From Paragorgia papillata (Eukaryota; Cnidaria; Anthozoa; Scleralcyonacea; Coralliidae), in assembly GCA_035771165.1 (NCBI GenBank), contig JAWNZC010000314.1, positions 1,537,501 to 1,601,500 on the forward strand: a DNA stretch of 64,000 nucleotides. Direction: 5' to 3'. Below, piece after piece: positions 14,201 to 23,815 of the stretch; position 1 is the first letter of the stretch, and each line of letters starts with the position of its first letter. The translations under genes and the position numbers were made by a program. The notes below the pieces were generated by a model, which ran no database searches, was not told where the DNA came from, and worked only from the letters and a program-made list of their open reading frames with translations.

Positions 14201-17200
14201 TTTTTCGTTTCATTGCTTCGTTCTTTATATATTTCAGTTTGTTTGATATGCAAATTAAACATTTTGTCGTCACACGTGCATAATGAGTTATCGAAAAAGT
14301 TATATATCTTTGCTATTGTCAAAAATAATCACTTAAAAATCTACATGTTTAGTGTTCTGGGCGAAACACAAGCACTTGCTTCCTTCGAATTATTTTGGTT
14401 TGATAATAGCAAAGATATATAACTTTTTTCGATAACTCATTATGCACATGTGACGTCAAAATGTTTAATTTGCATATCAAACAAACTGAAATATCTCAAG
14501 AACGAAGCAAGGAAACGAAAAACTTCAAAAGATGTTGCTCTGTCATTTTAAGTGTTCTTTCAAATAAGACAGACGTAATTTTCGTTTCATAGGCACTTTA
14601 AATACATTACGTCATTAGCAGCACTGAAAACTACTGCAATTCTCCCGATTAAAATAATTATTGCATGATTCATCTGCACCTTGGTCTCACCCAATAATGA
14701 ATTCTCGACTTAAATATTTTGCCCGATATTGGGCGTTGAATTATCCAATAAGTAAACATATGCTGCTCAACTGACATCGGAATTATACAATACTTTATTT
14801 GTACTTCTTCTCTTCACTTAGGTTTTGGAGCATATTACTGAAAGGGTAAAACTGGAGAGTGGAGCAGTTTTTGGGTACGTTCTGTCGTTCTCTATCTATT
14901 AAAGACTTGTTTCCACGGAGACTTTGCTCAGAGATTACAACTTGAGGACTAAAAATATAGAATGCACGGGAACTTGGTTCCGACCGGTTAGCTACTTTAT
15001 ATCTCTGAAATGAATTTGAACCGTATAGTATCTTCTTTTTAACTCGTTACTTAAAGGAGAATTGCATGTAAAAAGTGTGAAGCATTTAAGATTTTCTGCA
15101 ATTTATTTAAAGTTTTTCGACATTAATCAAACCAAAGCTCCTAAGTGAATATTTAAGATATTTTTAAACCAAAGACCAAACAAAAGAGACTAAAGGCCTG
15201 GCCAAACGCTTTCAACATTTCATTCAACATCGTTCAACATTGTTGAATTCAACCGTGATTCAACATGTTGAAAGCGTTTGGCCACCCCTGTTGAATGATG
15301 TTGAACGTTGTTGAATGGTGTTGAATGATGTTGAACGAAATTTGAAAATGTTAAAATTTTCGTTCAACACGCGTTCAACAATGTTGAACGATGTTGCATG
15401 AAATGTTGAAAGCGTTTGGCCAGGCCTTAAGGGCCAATTGCAGAAACGGTAATTTTGTTAGACAGTGGTAAGGATTAGACAGTGGTTAGCTAAACAAGAT
15501 TTAATTGTCGTCGACCAATGCATAAAAACACTAGAGGCGTAGAGCATACTTTTTACATATTAATTTGTTTAATTGTTGGTTATCATTTAACTAGTCAGCA
15601 TTTTCACAAAGCGCCGATGTACGGCAATAGGTATTTTAAACCTCGTTTAACTCTTTCCTGTCCGAATCGGTCTTTGGTATTTTATTCTGGTTAACGCCAG
15701 ACGATTCTATTCACCTCTTATCGTAGACAACGATTAAGCGGTGTTTCTGCAATCGGTCCTAAAAGTTTAATGTACAGAAAAGTGTAGGCTCAGATTCCAG
15801 CTGTACATAGATTTTCGGACTCTTCCACTTTAAGAATACACTACAGAATTTAGTGGCAATAAAGTGTATAAACAGGAAAAATAATGCCAAGCACTACGAT
15901 GCTTTTTAAGTACTGTAATTAAATTATGGGTTGAACTACTTAGAAAGCATAGATAAATGGGCAGTACTGATTACTAAGACTGAAGGAAGTCATGTGTTAA
16001 TGGAACAAGCCAACCTTAAACGACATTGGCAACAAAAATTAAGTTTGCCTAATTTGAAAGAACTCATAAAATTGTAATAGAACATCCTTTACAATTTTTT
16101 CGTATCTTTCTTCGTTTTCAAGATATTTCAATTTGTTTGATATGTAAATGAGATGGTCTCTGACGTCAGGAGTGGGGTAAAATATTTTCATACAGAGCAA
16201 AATCACTTATACATCTCTAAGTTTGTTCAGCGAAATCATTTGAAACTGTGCACATAAAAACTCCTTACGACGCTGAACATTTCATGTTAGATATGTAAGT
16301 GATTTTGCTCTGTATGAAAATATTTTACCCCCTCCTGACGTCAGAGACCATCTCATTTACATATCAAACAAATTGAAATATCTTGAAAACGCAGAAAGAT
16401 ACGAAAACATTGTAAAGGATCTTCTATTACAATTTCACGAGTTCTTTCAAATGAAACAAACTTAATTTTTATTGCCAATCCCCTTTAACGAGTGTATGTA
16501 GTTGCAGATCTTACGTTCTTGTTTCAATGCTTTATTTACCTTACTTTGTGTTTTTTTTTGTAAAGCATTAGTATTCTAATTTATGTACTACTTAAGTTAT
16601 TGTATTTGCTATGTACACGCCATGCAATCTTTGTGTTCACTTTGACTGATGATAGACTAGGTTTTTCCTTATGTATATCCTAAGTCATTCTGTTCATTCA
16701 AGTTCTAAAATTTTATTTGTTTTCCGTAATTTTAGCCTGTATACTCTACTTGGCAAAGAGGTCAACAGCACGTCTGAACTTCTCAGTGGTGAAAAATATG
16801 TGGCAGTTGGACATGGGAAAAGGTTAGTTTTAGGGAAAGGTTAGAGGGGCCGAGGGGGGAGCGAGCGAGAAGAGGTGTCTGTTTTTTTCTCAGGCTAAAA
16901 AAAGAAAAGGGCTATATATACAAGTATATAATTGTATTCACTTGAGTTAGGCGCCCTGGGGATCGTAAAGGCCTGTTTACACAGGCGAGCTTTGCTGCGA
17001 TTTTTCTCATCCTAGCGCATGCTATCGAGTAGACGTGTCACAAAAGTATTGGACCATTTATATAGCTTCACAAAAAAAGTTCAATACATTCCTAAGTCAT
17101 TCCATTTGACCGCATACGTCAAAGGGATAAAAAATCGCCTGTGTAAACAAGCCTTAATATTTTTGGAGCATATACTGTACACAGATAAGTTAGCTGCCTC

Positions 17201-19254
17201 CAATTACTTACATTTTTGTAGGTTCAAAAGGACAGAGTACAATGACAATCAAAAAGTCTCACCCAATAATTCACCAAGAAGGTATATTTATGGCATTAAC
17301 TTCATTTTATAGCTCAATTGTCCTATTTATTTACAGCTTTCATATGCTTCTCTTTGCTACTTGCATATCTATAATCGTAATGCGTTTGATGTGTCTTTGT
17401 CAGGGCAAAAGTAAAATACAAAGTTATTACAAAAAGGAAAAGCCATCTACCATCAGCCAATGCAGTAATCCAGGTATAACGTATTGTGTGTATTAACTTT
17501 TTATTTGGTTACAAGTACAGGTTAGAAACAGGGAGGATTGGGCGGAGGAAGGGATAGAGAAAGAGAGGAAAGAAAGAAGGAGGAAGGAAGGGAGGGAGGG
17601 AGGGAAACCGGTTATCAGCTTATTATAATATCTGCAAATTAAAAATGCTGTGACAAATATCTTATGAAAAATCATCAAATTTTTACATATAGTAGTGTGA
17701 TCAAACCCGACAATGTTTTCCCAAAGAAAATATGCCAGCCATGTTACAGGGCTTTACAAAAAATAGAATTTCACCAAATATGCCAGGGAGGGAGGGAGGG
17801 AGGGAGGGAGGGAGGAATCAATCAATCTATAATGAGATGTTGAAATGACAGAGATAAAAATGTGATTAGTTACATATTGTGTACTTACGTGTATTTTTAA
17901 CTTCTAACCAGGAGGAAAAGGTTTTCGTGGAGAAGGGTATTGGAAATGAAATACAAGGAAAAACGATAGTAACAACAAATGTCCAGGAGCATAATAGAAT
18001 GCGGCAAAATGTGCAAGATAACACAAGCAAAAGAAAAGAAGAAAATGGTTGGTGTCTTAACATATCTTTTAAAGGATGAGTGTCCAGATAATGCCTTGCG
18101 CGCTCACAGTGCACCTTCGCGGCCATTTTTCGGGCCACGAAATTCAACAAGTGAAGCAATCCCTCGATATCTGAGCAATCCTTGCAGTAAATTACTCAAT
18201 TTATGTTTTTCGTGAGAGCAAAGATGATTTAGTAAGTAGTTATTGTCATATTTTTGATAATATTTGATTACACTCAGAGGGCCGTGGGGTTGTATTTCGC
18301 GAATACTTGTCTCGAAATACAACTCCACGGCCCTCTGAGTGTAATCAAATATTATCAAAAATATGACAATAACTACTTACTAAGTCATCTTTGCTCTCAC
18401 GAAAAACATAAATTGAGTAATTTACTGCAAGGATTGCTCAGATATCGAGGGATTGCTTCACTTGTTGAATTTCGTGGCCCGAAAAATGGCCGCGAGGGTG
18501 CACTGTGAGCGCGCAAGGCATTAGCTGGACACTCATCCTTTAAGGTTTCTTTGACAGAGTGTCTTTTGTTGAAAACCTGAGTTGACAAGGAAAATCGTTC
18601 TTGTTTTTATTTTATCTTGTACACACAGGCAAATGTAAATTTGAAACGTGATAATATCAAAGAAAACTTTCCTGTGTAGACCTGTTTCGAAATGTAGAGA
18701 ATACGCCGTGACGTGAAACTCGACCTTTTGAATTCTTTTCAATTGGTTAATTGTTTTTAAGCTTTTGTATATTCACAATAAAATTAGAAAAAGTGAGTTT
18801 GACATCATCGGCGCAAAGTGACTTATTCTGTGATACTTACTATATATAAACTATCTAGGCTTTGTCACTAAATCTATGCAACTTGAAAAATAATTTTATT
18901 TTTATTTTAGCTGACAATGAAACGCAAAGCAATGTGTCCACAGCACATGAAGAGGCGATCAAGGAAGCGAAACCATCTGATTATACTGAAGGTAATTGTT
19001 ACTTTAATTTACTTTACTGTTACTCTTACCGTTATACTTTTACAATACTATTCCTATTCCTGTTACTGTTATTTTTACCGTTACCGTTACAATACTGTTA
19101 CTGTTACTGTTGCTGTTACTGTGACTCTTGCTGTTGTTGTTACTCTTACTCCTGCTGTTGCTCTCACTCCTGCTGTTACTCTTACTCCTGCTGTTGCTCT
19201 TACTCCTGCTCTTGCTCTTACTCTTACTCTTGCTCTTGCTCTTGCTCTTGCTCT

Positions 19255-19335
<81 letters not shown>

Positions 19336-19920
19336 GCCTACTCTTACCCTACTCTTACTCTTACTCTTACTCTTACTCTTACTCTTACTCTCTTACTCTT
19401 ACTCTCTTACTCTTACTCTTACTCTTACTGTTGCTTTTACTCTTAACTCTTACTCTTAATCTTGCTCTTGCTCTTGCTCTTGCTCTTGATCTTGATCTTG
19501 CTCTTGCCTTAATCAAACGGGAACCTTCCCTTGCCCTTACTCTTACTCTTACTCTTACTCTTACTCTTACTCTTACTCTTACTCTTACTCTTACTCTTAC
19601 TCTTACTCTTACTCTTACTCTTACTCTTACTCTTACTCTTACTCTTACTCTTACTCTTACTCTTACTCTTACTCTTACTCTTACTCTTGCCTTAATCAAA
19701 CGGGAACGCAAGTCATCGCAAGTTGGCAGTCACAAATTTCTGTGGCGGTCGTTCGAACACTCAAATTAACAAAGTAAAGGTTTCATGAGTGTTTTAAACA
19801 AGTATTAATTTTGTCACGGTACATGATATTTTCGGGAAATTATTCAGAGCGGTTGGCTGAGATAGCGTGACTGCCAACTTGCGATGACTTGCGTTCTCGT
19901 TTGATTAGGGCTTTACTCTT

Positions 19921-19962
<42 letters not shown>

Positions 19963-20769
19963 CTCTCACTCTCACTCTTACTCTTACTCTTTTACTCTCT
20001 TACTCTCTTACTCTTATTTGTACTGTTACTCTTATTTTTACTGTTGCTGTTACTCTTACTGTTACCATTACTGTTACATCAGATAAACCACACAATGATG
20101 TCTACAAAGCAAGTGGTGCAAAAAGTGAAAAAGGAAAACAAGTGGATGACGATCAAGGTAATACTTTTTTCATTCTGGAATACACATACATGTACCGTCA
20201 TTTGAGTTTTGTTTTGTTTTGTTTTGTGTTGTTTTGTTTTGTTTTGTTTTGTTTTGTTTTGTTTAGTTTTGTACTACAGTATACGTACTGGGTCGTAACC
20301 AAGCAAGTTATCTTTTTTGTTTACAGAAATCAATGTGGAGAAGCCAATTGACCAACTTCCTGCTGAAGAAGTTGTTGAAGAAATAGTGGAACAAGATCAG
20401 CCTGAAAACACTGAACAAACCCTGGATCCGAAAGATCGGGTAAGTTTAAAGCGTAATAATTTGGGGAAAACGTTAGATTGGAAATTGCTTCGAAAGATAA
20501 TTAATTCAGAATAAGTGCGGGATTGTTCAGATGCTGTTTTAGTCGTCAAATTGGTTTTCATCTGACGTCACGGCAGCCATATTGGTGCACAAACAATAAA
20601 ATGGCGGCCATGTTGGTGCACAATCTTTATCTTATGGGAATTTAACCCTATTATTCAAATATTTCGTATTGTTTCACTACCCCAACGAGGCCACCAATCA
20701 CGTGAGTGAAAACGATCCATTTTTACTTTAACCTTTTATCGGACATTGTTGCCATTTGGCAACTTATAT

Positions 20770-20802
<33 letters not shown>

Positions 20803-21343
20803 TGTCAAGTGAAGATCAGACCTCCTGGAAATCCACCCAGTAAAGAGTTAAAAACTATGTACACAGTACACCAAAGACTATATAATATACACTAGGCTTA
20901 AATTTGTCCGAAATAACTTTTTGAATACTTAAAATATCATCTATGTGATGTACATCTTCGCCAGACTAGGTTTGATATGGGGTATCCATGCAGCAATCTT
21001 TTGATTCATAATTGACGGTACCGAAAAAGATGGCGGCGGTACATTTAACCACAATGCTTTGCGACCTCAAATCAGCTAGAATAACAACTAAACATTGTTT
21101 ATCATGCTAAAATGGATTAAGTAAGCAAGAACTTCATTCCTGCCAAAGTTATCTTCCAATAATTCTGAAAAAAAAACAATATTTACTGCACGCACATGAT
21201 TGCTGTTAAATGTACAAGTCCCCGTCTTTTTCGGTACGGTCAATTTGTGTAAATTCCAGCATATTGTTTTGTACGTATAGGTGAAACCATCCGCGAATAA
21301 TGATGAAGAAAACGAAGATAATGTTCAAGAAACTCAAGAATAA
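3797..21343 (+). CDS. DCDC2: Doublecortin domain-containing protein 2 (DCDC2-like), 13 exons, 401 aa
   Basis: Exons are 3797-4047, 4192-4243, 5517-5602, 12456-12534, 14822-14874, 16736-16822, 17222-17281, 17404-17473, 17912-18047, 18911-18991, 20083-20157, 20327-20439 and 21281-21343. All splice sites are GT/AG and all phases join in one frame ending in TAA (1206 nt). Residues ~4-90 form a doublecortin domain (CRNGDGFF near the start, TPQKGHR, YVAVGQEGFKYLEYG). Residues ~131-207 form a second one (VYRNGD, ITERVKLESGAV, LYTLLGKEV, KYVAVGHGKRFK). Residues ~224-401 are a lysine- then glutamate-rich, probably disordered tail containing KPIDQLPAEEVVEE, which resembles the acidic tail of vertebrate DCDC2. 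Known family role: binding tubulin in cilia and modulating ciliary signalling; this is assumed, not seen. The start at 3797 is chosen because DCX1 begins a few residues later. The frame stays open back to an ATG at 3578, so a longer N-terminus is possible. Exon 3 is a short basic linker inferred from phase (0 in, 2 out) and coding character. Exon 4 could instead begin at 12441, adding five residues in frame. Confidence 0.9.
4667..5232. other. DCDC2 intron 2, repeat-like segment without gene
   Basis: Only short stop-bounded frames. The end (5036-5232) holds two degenerate copies of a GGACACCCCTCTTAAGC motif at 5044 and 5174, a G-run at 4979-4988, and a TATA dinucleotide tract at ~5252. No domain is recognisable. 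Confidence 0.5.
5690..6045. repeat. Palindromic and AT-rich repeats in DCDC2 intron 3
   Basis: At 5697-5818 an imperfect palindrome carries CAGTCTGTACAGGAAA on one arm and TTTTCCTGTACAGACC on the other. It is followed by TA-dinucleotide tracts and repeated ATAGTTATAGTTATA units (5822-5990). The same CTGTAC-type hairpin recurs at 45600-45745 with different flanks. Confidence 0.75.
6095..6172 (-). repeat. tRNA-derived SINE-like fragment
   Basis: On the minus strand CCCAGTTGGTAGAGCC resembles a Pol III A box, and GTTTCAGATCCC downstream resembles a decayed B box (consensus GGTTCRANTCC). The acceptor stem is not recoverable, so this is a SINE or tRNA relic rather than a tRNA gene. Confidence 0.45.
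6730..6892 (+). mobile_element. GTTCAACA-type MITE, truncated copy
   Basis: Starts AAGGCCTGGCCAAACGCT and runs through repeated TTCAACATTGTTGAA units, matching the left two thirds of the complete copy at 15193-15428. The right terminal repeat is missing because the palindrome at 6889-7421 abuts it. Confidence 0.85.
6889..7421. repeat. Palindromic element with ~200-bp arms
   Basis: Left arm includes AGAAAGCTATTAATTTGTAG and AGCGTTTTTTTAT; right arm holds their complements in reverse order (ATAAAAAAACGCT, CTACAAATTAATAGCT). Both arms have the AGGGCTTCACT / AGTGAAGCCCT pair. The non-repeated centre is about 80 bp (~7105-7185). No coding capacity. Confidence 0.85.
7473..7716 (+). mobile_element. 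MITE with CTAGAGGGGGCAT terminal repeats, copy 1
   Basis: Terminal inverted repeats begin CATAGAGATCATATAAAT and continue ACTAGAGGGGGCAT. The core holds inner inverted pairs around TTGGTTGGCAAA. A second copy in the opposite orientation lies at 49632-49877 in an ADA intron, showing this is a mobile family. Confidence 0.9.
8258..8288 (+). repeat. Poly-G run (31 nt)
   Basis: An unbroken G tract within DCDC2 intron 3. It could form G-quadruplexes and is a likely place for sequence-length error. Confidence 0.95.
8345..8470. repeat. Hairpin repeat with GATGCCGAAGGCATG centre
   Basis: Arms AATGATTTGTCAGTG / CACTGACAAATCGTAT and CCAGTTATTTGCC / GGCAAATAACTGG surround a GC-rich apex. One of several unrelated hairpins in the window with the same architecture. 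Confidence 0.8.
8800..8905. repeat. Hairpin repeat with CAGCCTTCGGCTTCGG centre
   Basis: Arms TGTCAAGAATTATCAAGG and CCTTCATAATTCTTGATA are inverted around a TTCGG-containing apex. No gene in this part of intron 3. Confidence 0.75.
9167..9443. repeat. Foldback repeat with ~40-bp ends
   Basis: GTTAGATGGGATCGATGACT and CTCTCTGGGA at the left have inverted counterparts TCCCAGAGAGTC and ATCCCATCTAAC at the right. The interior is unrelated and non-coding. Confidence 0.65.
9646..9889 (+). mobile_element. GACGGTACCGAAAAAGATGG MITE family, copy 1
   Basis: Ends AATTGACGGTACCGAAAAAG and its complement, with a conserved interior (AACTAAACATTGTTTATC, GTAAGCAAGAACTTCATT). The same element occurs at 21010-21245, 30495-30737 and 51765-52013. 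Confidence 0.92.
9901..10472. repeat. Inverted AGGCCT-rich segments
   Basis: Left TAGCCTAGTCTCTAGGCCTT and right AAGGCCTAGAAACTAGGCTA are inverted. Inner pairs around AAGGCCTAG / CTAGGCCTT suggest a decayed foldback element. No coding region recognised. Confidence 0.5.
11270..11503 (-). CDS. Small Cys/Lys-rich open frame inside the MULE-like element, 77 aa
   Basis: ATG to TGA with a CSC near the N-terminus (residues 8-10) and a CKSC motif at ~48-51 followed by a basic helix-like stretch (KLKKRRGVINNLRK). The C-X-C plus C-X2-C arrangement could bind zinc. I do not recognise the family with certainty; it may be a captured exon or the N-terminus of a transposon protein. Upstream sequence shows a TA-poor leader but no clear promoter. 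Expression is unproven. Confidence 0.4.
   Translation of the reverse strand: MSTRILCSCEILKLHNDKNLVGDKGAFKVKEELATLEFIVHSKSPYICKSCVEKLKKRRGVINNLRKVEPDLYDLHH
11619..11942. mobile_element. hAT-like MITE nested in the MULE-like element
   Basis: Ends CAGCCCTCGAAAA and TTTTTGAGGGCTG are inverted, and CTTTAG lies outside both ends (a partial 8-bp-type duplication). The interior is full of AGGTCGGCA / TGCCGACCT units in both orientations, giving several alternative hairpins. No coding sequence. Confidence 0.75.
12811..13019 (+). mobile_element. TTAA-flanked MITE (GATCAAACGAGAACGCAAG family), copy 1
   Basis: Inverted ends GCCCTGATCAAACGAGAA and TTCTCGTTTGATCTGGGC are flanked on both sides by TTAA (12807-12810, 13020-13023), as in piggyBac/Kolobok-type insertions. 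A related copy is at 19689-19911. Confidence 0.85.
13153..13550. repeat. Foldback repeat with CTTACATTCCGAATAATCG ends
   Basis: CTTACATTCCGAATAATCG at the left has its inverted complement at 13532-13550. The interior contains overlapping frames on both strands, none with a recognisable domain. Confidence 0.65.
13640..13815 (+). repeat. Single arm of the GAAACGAAAATTAAG foldback family
   Basis: The order AAGTGCCTCTGAAACGAAAA, TTTTTCGTTTCCTTGCTTCG, TTTGATATGCAAATTAAAC, TGACGTCATACGTGC matches one arm of the complete foldback at 14122-14599. It contains TGACGTCA (CRE/ATF-like) and ATGCAAAT (octamer-like) sites, probably fortuitous. Confidence 0.8.
14122..14599. mobile_element. Complete GAAACGAAAATTAAG foldback element
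   Basis: Two ~190-bp arms, starting AAGTGCCCATGAAACG and ending CGTTTCATAGGCACTT, surround a centre of ~90 bp (AGTGTTCTGGGCGAAACA). Partial copies occur at 13640, 35593, 43150 and 59035, so the family is repetitive and mobile. It sits in DCDC2 intron 4. Confidence 0.88.
15193..15428. mobile_element. GTTCAACA-type MITE, complete copy
   Basis: Ends AAGGCCTGGCCAAACGCT and its exact complement. The body is an internal series of TTGAATGATGTTGAACG and inverse units. An internal copy of AAAGCGTTTGGCC at ~15270 means the element contains a third end-like site. Located in DCDC2 intron 5. Confidence 0.92.
16022..16484. mobile_element. GGCAATAAAAATTAAGTTTG foldback element, copy 1
   Basis: Left arm TTGGCAACAAAAATTAAG through TTTGATATGTAAATGAGA and GACGTCAGGAG; right arm is its inverse ending TTTTTATTGCCAAT. 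Arms are ~190 bp. The related element at 35744-36209 keeps the outer arm but has a different inner arm. Confidence 0.88.
16968..17155. mobile_element. MITE with AAGGCCTGTTTACACAGGCG ends
   Basis: Inverted ends AAGGCCTGTTTACACAGGCG and CGCCTGTGTAAACAAGCCTT. The short non-coding interior lies in DCDC2 intron 6. Typical of hAT-derived MITEs, but the duplication at the ends is unclear. Confidence 0.8.
17535..17813 (+). repeat. GGGA/GGAA-rich tracts in DCDC2 intron 8
   Basis: Purine-rich runs at 17535-17608 (AGAAAGAAGGAGG then GGGAGGGAGGG) and 17786-17813 (GGGAGGGAGGGAGGGAGGG). Simple sequence, possible G-quadruplex former. Confidence 0.85.
18069..18543. repeat. Near-perfect 475-bp hairpin with ~232-bp arms
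   Basis: TTAAAGGATGAGTGTCCAG at the left and its complement at the right bound two arms that match over their whole length with few differences, around a loop of ~11 nt (~18301-18311). The arms contain mirrored open frames of 63-84 codons, which follow from symmetry rather than coding. Low arm divergence implies recent insertion or gene conversion. It lies in DCDC2 intron 9. Confidence 0.92.
19010..19688 (+). repeat. Pyrimidine hexamer array (TTACTC / CTCCTG / CTTGCT)
   Basis: Long array in DCDC2 intron 10 built of CTGTTA, CTCCTG and CTTACT units with local homogeneous blocks (CTCCTG 19256-19335, CTTACT 19536-19685). It produces spurious long Leu/Ser/Ala frames. A GCCTTAATCAAACGGGAA scrap at ~19506 interrupts it. 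Confidence 0.95.
19689..19911. mobile_element. GATCAAACGAGAACGCAAG MITE family, copy 2
   Basis: Inverted ends GCCTTAATCAAACGGGAACG and CGTTCTCGTTTGATTAGGGC with ~45-bp arms. Inserted in the hexamer array; the array resumes immediately after as CTCTCA units (19912-20075). Homologous to 12811-13019. Confidence 0.87.
20204..20265 (+). repeat. TTTTG pentamer microsatellite
   Basis: About 12 tandem units in DCDC2 intron 11, with one TGTTG variant. Confidence 0.95.
21010..21245 (+). mobile_element. GACGGTACCGAAAAAGATGG MITE family, copy 2
   Basis: Same ends and interior as 9646-9889. It stops only 35 bp before the last DCDC2 exon (21281), so it contributes the polypyrimidine region or branch point neighbourhood of that acceptor. 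Confidence 0.92.
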
Positions 21344-21624
21344 CTCAGGTATAAAAAGAGATGATCCTATAGAATGATATAGTGTCTGAGGCTCTGCTGG
21401 CCTGGAGTTCCGAACATCAGTCGACCAAGTCCAAGAGCGGATATAGTTTTGAGCGATCCCAACAACAACGTCGAAACAAACGATCTCAGTGAATATTGCT
21501 TTATATGTTGGGTATACATGTAAACAAAGAAACGGGTAGCCATCTCTTCGTTTGAGCAAGTCAGTGTATATAAAATGGCGACATCCCGCCTTTCATTTGC
21601 CAAACGCGGCCGCGATTGCTCAGT

Positions 21625-21965
21625 GATTGCACAGTGAATGCTCCGCGAAGCTGAGCTTAGGTTAAATAAAAAATCATTTGCGCAAATTGTGATATTGATT
21701 TGCGCGATTGGACAATGAAGTGTTTCGGTACTTTGCGCGAGGTGGAGCTTCGACTAAAGAATTGTGATATTGATTTGCACGATTGACAATGAATGCTCCG
21801 CGAAGCTAAGCTTAGATTAAATAATGTGGTATTCATTTGCGCAAATTGTGATATTGATTTGCACGATTGTACAATGAAATGTTTCGGTACTTTGCGCGAG
21901 GTGGAACTTCCATTAAGTAATTGTGTTATTGATTTGCGCGATTGTACAATGAAATGCTTCTAGAA
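21625..21965 (+). repeat. Tandem ~155-bp repeat downstream of DCDC2
   Basis: About two units containing GCTCCGCGAAGCTGAGCTTA (21640, 21792), TTGATTTGCGCGATTG and TTCGGTACTTTGCGCGAGG. It contains an AATAAA (~21665) that could serve as the DCDC2 polyadenylation signal. Confidence 0.75.
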
Positions 21966-22139
21966 TTGTACTTTCTTTCAAAATCATTTTTGCTCGAAAG
22001 TATTCCCTTTTTTAGCTAAATCTTTCACTAGCCCTTTAGTCCTACCATTCCACTAGTCATATTATTTAGTGTATTAGAAGACAATCATTTGATTTTGGGG
22101 TCGTCGTTCGTAAAATAGATTTCTATTAATATCTATTCA

Positions 22140-23245
22140 GATCCATTAATAATCTTATTGTAATTGTTATGCTATTGTAATTCTTGCTATAATAGTTCTT
22201 GTTGTAATTGTCTATTTTTATTGTAATTCTTATTGTAATTGTAATTCTTATTTTTATTGTAATTCTTATTGTAATTCTTGTAATTTTTATTGTAATTGTA
22301 ATTCTCACTTTTATTGTAATTCTTATTGTAATTGTAATTTTTATTGTAATTCGTAATATTGTAATTGTAATTCGTATTTTTATTGTAATTCTTATTGTAA
22401 TTCTTATTTTTATTGTAATTTTTATTGTAATTGTAATTCTTATTGTAATTGTAAATTTTATTTTTGTTGTAATTCTTATTGTAATTCTTATTGTAATTCT
22501 TATTGTAATTCTTATTGTAATTCTTATTGTAATTGCAGTTCCTATTATAATTCTTTTTGTAAGTGTTATTCTTATTGTGATTTTATTGTATATGTAATTC
22601 GTATTGGAATTCTTAATGTAACGAATTGTTATTCTTGTTGTAATTCTAATTCTTATTGTAATTCTTATTGTAATTGCAGTTCCTATTTTAATTCTTATTG
22701 TAAGTGTTATTGTTATTGTGATTTTGTTGTATATGTAATTCGTATTGCAATTCTTATTGTAACGAATTGTTATTCTTGTTGTTGTAATTGTGTTATTTAT
22801 TGTATATGTAATTCGTATTGGAATTCTTAATGTAACGAATTGTTATTCTTGTTGTTGTAATTCTAATTCTTATTGTAATTGTAATTTTTATTGTAATTAT
22901 AATTGTAATTCTTATTGTAATTCTAATTCTTATTGTAATTTCTTATTGTAAGTGTTATTCTTATTGTGATTTTATTGTATATGTAATTCGTATTGCAATT
23001 CTTATTGTAACTAATTGTTATTCTTGTTGTTGTAATTGTGTTATTCTTATTGCGATTTTATTGTATATGTAATTCGTATTGGAATTCTTAATGTAACGAA
23101 TTGTTATTCCTGTTGTAATTCTAATTCTTATTGTAATTCTAATTTTTATTGTAATTCTTATTGTAAGTGTTATTCTTATTGTAATTTTATTGTATATGTA
23201 ATTCGTATTGCAATTCTAATTGTTATTCTTATATCAAATCTAAGA
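22140..23245 (+). repeat. TATTGTAATTCT minisatellite, left block
   Basis: Over 1.1 kb of degenerate TATTGTAATTCT/TTGTAATTG units, with a higher-order ~150-bp period (TTGTATATGTAATTCGTATT recurring). The Ile/Val frames it encodes are artefacts. Confidence 0.95.
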
Positions 23246-23336
23246 TTGGTTTGTAGCTAGGGTATTTCATCTTTATAACACAGTTTGTTTCTGCTAGCTA
23301 TAGATTTTTATTAAAATAGTTTAAAATAAAATAAAA

Positions 23337-23384
23337 GAATGACCGAGCTTTCGAACTAAGCATTCATCGTCAGGACAGAAAGGA
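23337..23384 (-). ncRNA. Candidate minimal hammerhead ribozyme in PLE arm
   Basis: The minus strand reads CTGACGA, a 4-bp stem II (GAAT/GTTC), then GAAA followed by GCTC. The stem III would be only the self-complementary AGCT, as in PLE hammerheads thought to act as dimers. The opposite arm (24197-24237) has TTGACGA and GATA and is probably inactive. Confidence 0.5.
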
Positions 23385-23629
23385 CTAAGATAGTAAAAAC
23401 CCGGAGCTTTTATAAGTACAACAAGATCCTTATAACAATAGCATTAAAATATTTTCAAAACAGAATAAAATTATCATACAATAAGAATTGTTAAAAGGGT
23501 TTGACAAGTGAAGATGTTTTTGTACTAATTATATTGAATATTAAAAATTCAATAAAATAGTTTAAATCAAAGACTTTTTAATTAATGGACGGTAAACATC
23601 AGGTAACGTTCTTCCGCAATCTCGGTTGG

Positions 23630-23815
23630 CTATAGCTCCCTCAGTCTTTGAGCTTTACTCCACCTTCTTTGACACCATGTACTTTCTTTCACAATTGATC
23701 GCATGTTTCCCCAATCGACATTATGCCCCGTTGTCTTTATATGTTCGGCAAGGGCTGATTGTTCAGTATTTCTTGGCGTAACACTTATAATATGTTCTCG
23801 CTTTCGAGTTTCCAA
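23630..23815 (-). pseudogene. PLE GIY-YIG endonuclease fragment
   Basis: A 61-codon frame matching the middle and C-terminal part of the GIY-YIG domain of Penelope-like elements (ETRKREH after the missing YIGET, then LAEHIKTTGH). The upstream half is in shifted frames to ~23870. Non-functional. Confidence 0.7.

Noticed and set aside
18104..18588. Pairs of matching 63-84-codon frames on both strands
   Set aside because: They mirror each other because the region is a hairpin; no domain or start context.
19340..19688. TTACTC array as interstitial telomeric repeat
   Set aside because: The unit is CTTACT, not TTAGGG or a known variant.
19128..19769. Long plus-strand frame of mostly leucine (213 codons)
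   Set aside because: It is the translation of the CTCTTA/CTCCTG array and is interrupted by a MITE; no biased codon or splice evidence.
22208..22597. 129-codon Ile/Val-rich frame
   Set aside because: Product of the TATTGTAATTCT minisatellite.
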